Assembly: GCA_030849465.1 (NCBI GenBank)
Contig: JARVLF010000015.1
Location: 930,001-994,000, forward strand
Reading direction: 5' to 3'
Source of the DNA: Moesziomyces globuligerus
Taxonomy: Eukaryota > Basidiomycota > Ustilaginomycetes > Ustilaginales > Ustilaginaceae
DNA length: 64,000 nucleotides
Shown: one piece after another, positions 61,205-64,000 of the stretch
How positions within the stretch are numbered: position 1 is the first letter of the stretch
Layout of the letters: every line of letters starts with the position of its first letter
Program-made: the position numbers and the translations under genes
Notes under the pieces: model-generated
Seen by the model: only the letters and a program-made list of their open reading frames with translations
What the model was told of the DNA's origin: nothing
Database searches by the model: none

Positions 61205-62764
61205 GGCGAGCCAGGCCTGAGATGTTTGATGATGATAAAGATGAGAGAGGGCCGTATCTACTGGAATTGAATCATGATCGCGGCGATGACGAAGGTGAGG
61301 CTAGGGCGGAAAATGGCTGTTCAGGGAAATATCGAAGGCGCTGCAGATGCAAGACGGGTGCAGATGAAGCCGAGCGAGGGTGCGAGGTCGACTTGGGGAC
61401 AGCGAGATGCGTGCGAGGTGCTAATTTGGCATCAAGGCGTGGTCGTTGGAAGAGCGAGGAGGCGTGTGGCGCGAAACATCGCCTGCCGGGATGGGTTGCG
61501 GTTGAGTAGGGGCGAGAGCTGTCGGTGCAACGAGGGCTCGATGCCTGGGATGTGTGTTTGGCGTGGTGGAGGAGAGGTGACGGCGGTTGGTGTTCATGGA
61601 TACTGTAGCTGCAGCTGCTGCAAAGGCGAGTGTTGTTCTCGTCCACTGGCCAACACGCCGTGGACAGTGCGCTGCTGCGTGCTGCCTGTGTGCTGCCTGT
61701 GTGCTCTACTGCAGCTGGCTGTGAGCTGTCGTCTGCGCGTTGGGTCGCTCGCTGCATGTCGGCCCGCTCGTCGATTTAGCGAATTGGTTGGACTTGTGAC
61801 TGCAGGGACGTGTCTTCCATCGCCGATTTACCAAAGACTCAGGCTTGGATCTGGCGATATTGTCTGGTTGAAGGCGGAAGGAAAAAAAGATGCACTTGTG
61901 ACTGCATTTGTTGCGAGTCGAGGTGGTGGTCGACGTTTCTTCTCTTCCACATACCAGAGTCTGAAGGTGACGGAGGAGCCGCCTCTTTGCGCCTTCCAGT
62001 CCCTTCACGCCTCTCGCTCTGGCGACCACGACGTCGCGCTGGCTCACGCTGGCACGACTGCGGGGCGCCGAGCGTGCCAAGGTCGGAAGCCGAAGGCTCT
62101 CAGAAAGCATCGTCAACTGGCGTAGGCTGACGATTTGAGTGTGCCCCATCTCTGCGCTCCTAGCAAGGAGCCAGCCATAGATGAGGGCACAATTATGATC
62201 AGCCACATTTCCCCCTCTTTCCCGACATGTCGTTGCTCTTGCAGCGTTGTCCTGTGGACGATCTACGATCGACTAGTGTAGCTCGCAGCGAGCGTGCTCT
62301 AGATACTGCACTCTCTCTGGCGGGAAACATGGTTGTATGAATTGAATAGGCCGTCAAATGTGTTGCGTGCATTAGACTCGGTGCCTGAGTGACGGCCAGT
62401 GTTGGGCTCGGGCTTGGACCGAATGCAAGCTCGTTGGCCATCCGATGAGCGTCAGCGCAGGCGTTGATGGCGGCCGAAAGCCAAGCTCGCCTGCCAACGA
62501 GATCCGAGCCACAGAGAGAGAAAGAGAGCCGGCGATGCCGCGTCGTGCATTTTCAGCGGCTGCTCCGAGTCGACGAAAAAAAGGGGTCCGCGTCCGCGTG
62601 GAAAATCCCAATCGCGCTGTGGGCTTTCGTGTTGGTTTCAGCGGCCTCGGCGGGCTCAGCAGGCACAGCAGGCCCCGCGTGAGCTGGCTTGGCGAGGCCA
62701 AAGGTGAGTGGGATTTCGGGGTGGCTCGCTTCGTGTCTCGCTCGGCTGCTCGCTTGGCATGGAC

Positions 62765-62816
<52 letters not shown>

Positions 62817-63482
62817 ACTCGCCTCGGCCCCTTGGCTGCGCTCGAAAGCGCGGAGGCTGCATCTGCCGCCATGTTCGCTCTGGGACGGCGCATACCGTCA
62901 TCTGCACTCACCTTCGATCCCTCCCCTCGTCACCTTCACCTACCCTCCATCTTCGTCTCCACCTCCATCTCTGTCCCTCTCTACTCCCCCCTCTCTCTCT
63001 CCTCTCTGGACCTCTTTACTGCTCGCTTCTCTTGCTCATCACCGACGCTGGCTCGCTCGATCTTGAACAACCGCGGCATTCCTGGTCCCCACACATTCTT
63101 TTCATCACCAACACAGCCTCGACTGCGCCCTCCAACCCACCCTCCCGGTCCACGCATTCCACCGCCCTCATCTCCGACCTTCTCGTTCACCACCTCAAAC
63201 ACAGCCCGTTTTTCTCTCTACATTCGTTCCAGCGCTTGCCAGTCCCAACCCATTCGCGCCGGCTTTGAACTCGTCCCAGCTCATCTCGCTTCGCCGCTTC
63301 GCGTCTTTCTGAATCCACTTGTCCTTCCTGGCCGGCCCAAGAAGCGACAGAAGACAAAGGTCTTGTGACAACAGCAACTCAGTCCATCTCTCCTTCAACA
63401 GCTCAGTGACTCGAAGCGGTACGGAAGCGACACTTCCCTTCTACGCCATCCGCCACCCAGTCTCAGGGAACCCTTGCCGGTC
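61205..63482. promoter_or_regulatory. 2.3 kb divergent region with trinucleotide repeat
   Basis: It separates the ankyrin-DIL start from the UPF0658 start. It contains a (GCT)17 tract and, at about 62910-63040, a long pyrimidine-rich stretch (CT repeats), probably the UPF0658 core promoter or 5' UTR. ORFs here (up to 307 codons) are low-complexity. No RNA gene was recognised. Confidence 0.5.
62766..62816. repeat. Trinucleotide microsatellite (GCT)17
   Basis: Seventeen uninterrupted GCT units (AGC on the minus strand) in the upstream region of the UPF0658 gene. If translated, it would encode poly-Ala, poly-Leu or poly-Cys on the plus strand, but no supported gene covers it. Such tracts are length-polymorphic. 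Confidence 0.9.
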
Positions 63483-64000
63483 ATGGGTCTCCCTTCTCAG
63501 TCCAGCGGTTTCAGCCGCCAAAGATCGTATGCGTATCCACCACCTGCCAAAGGCATCAGCAGAGCATGGGCGTGGATCCCAGACTCGTGGGCGTGTCGGC
63601 TCTTCCTGCTCATCACGCTCGCAGAAGCATCCATCAACATCGCCATCGAGAGCGTGCTCTTCGCCCGCTACCAGTATCATCGCAAGACGCATACGACCAC
63701 CGAGGACGACGACTCCAAGTCGAGAGCGCTCCCCGTGTTCGTCATCGTCTTCTCCATCGCGCACATGTACCAGTTCCTGCTCGCAGTGGATGCGGTGATC
63801 AACCGCAACACCATCCTCGTCATCGGCGCCATCATCTTCAACGCGTGCTTCCTCGTCTACTCGCTCATCCAGATCTCCGAGATCCGCTCGGTGCTCGGCG
63901 ACGGCGTGGCGCAGGGCTCGTCGCAGACGGTGCCCGTGCAGGTGCTCTCGGGCGCGATCCCGATCGTGATCGCCATCGCCGAGATCTCGTTTGTGGTGCT
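63483..64000 (+). CDS. UPF0658 Golgi-type membrane protein, 5' part (truncated by window)
   Basis: Open from ATG 63483 to the right edge (172 codons and two bases), with no stop. After a short Ser/Arg-rich start the protein has DSWACRLFLLITLAEASINI followed by AIESVLFARYQYH, then hydrophobic segments in ALPVFVIVFSIAHMYQFLLA, NTILVIGAIIFNACFLVYSL, and VLSGAIPIVIAIAEISFVV. The regular spacing of four membrane segments and the LxEASINIxIExxLFxRY pattern fit the fungal UPF0658/Golgi apparatus membrane protein family. Its function is unknown. A pyrimidine-rich leader precedes it. A 5' exon upstream cannot be ruled out; the chosen ATG is the first in this frame before the conserved part. Confidence 0.75.
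   Translation, partial: MGLPSQSSGFSRQRSYAYPPPAKGISRAWAWIPDSWACRLFLLITLAEASINIAIESVLFARYQYHRKTHTTTEDDDSKSRALPVFVIVFSIAHMYQFLLAVDAVINRNTILVIGAIIFNACFLVYSLIQISEIRSVLGDGVAQGSSQTVPVQVLSGAIPIVIAIAEISFVV

Noticed and set aside
62445..63368. 307-codon plus-strand ORF containing poly-alanine
   Set aside because: Low-complexity translation of the GCT repeat and CT-rich leader; no conserved part.
1..64000. CRISPR arrays, insertion sequences, retrotransposons, viral remnants, secondary-metabolite cluster
   Set aside because: No regularly spaced repeats, transposase, reverse transcriptase, capsid-like or PKS/NRPS-like motifs were seen in any frame.

Overview
This window looks like nuclear DNA of a basidiomycete smut fungus (Ustilaginomycotina, Ustilago/Sporisorium-like). 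The basis is long GC-rich ORFs, very few and short introns with GTAAGT-type donors (75-101 bp, one of 188 bp), large Ser/Ala/Pro-rich disordered regions, and a gene set that is fungal and eukaryotic throughout (ERG5, UFE1, ALG12, SLX9-like, SelO, ULP1). I found no prokaryotic operon, CRISPR, insertion sequence, provirus, rRNA or confident tRNA. The exact species cannot be fixed from the sequence alone.

I support 22 protein-coding genes, nearly all alternating in strand. 1-15 kb: a large Ksp1/Ran1-type kinase (-), the ERAD E2 UBC7 (+), the ER syntaxin UFE1 (-), the ER mannosyltransferase ALG12 (+), the XAP5/FAM50 nuclear protein (+, 3 exons) and an ACT-domain protein (-, 2 exons). 15-27 kb: an uncharacterised 1101-residue disordered protein (+), a GAP1-like amino-acid permease (-) with an unusually long 3.7 kb gene-free upstream region, and an uncharacterised membrane-anchored protein (-). 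27-41 kb: a flavin-reductase-fold protein (+), a methyltransferase with a His-rich insert (-), tubulin cofactor D (+), a DAG-lipase-like protein (-), an SLX9-like ribosome-biogenesis factor (+) and ERG5/CYP61 (-). 44-64 kb: the GPI mannosyltransferase I catalytic subunit (-), SelO (+, 3 exons), a JMJD4-like oxygenase (-), the SUMO protease ULP1 (-), Ecdysoneless (+), an ankyrin-DIL protein (-) and the 5' part of a UPF0658 Golgi membrane protein running off the right edge (+).

Functionally these are mostly housekeeping genes. An ER/endomembrane theme recurs (UBC7, UFE1, ALG12, GPI14, ERG5, UPF0658), most strikingly in the three adjacent genes UBC7-UFE1-ALG12, but nothing in the sequence proves co-regulation. 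The less ordinary features are tail-to-tail gene pairs only 39-117 bp apart, a stop-free intron of length 3n just before the C-terminal redox motif of SelO, the kinase with an interrupted N-lobe and an APE-to-AFE change, the His-rich methyltransferase insert, the CCAAT/GATA-rich long permease upstream region, and a (GCT)17 tract upstream of the UPF0658 gene. I did not find a clearly novel multi-gene system; the best candidates for unknown biology are the 1101-residue protein and the membrane-anchored 633-residue protein.

Start codons were set at in-frame ATGs. Several ORFs are open further upstream but only from non-ATG codons. Splice sites were inferred by eye from GT-AG signals, reading frame and family conservation.
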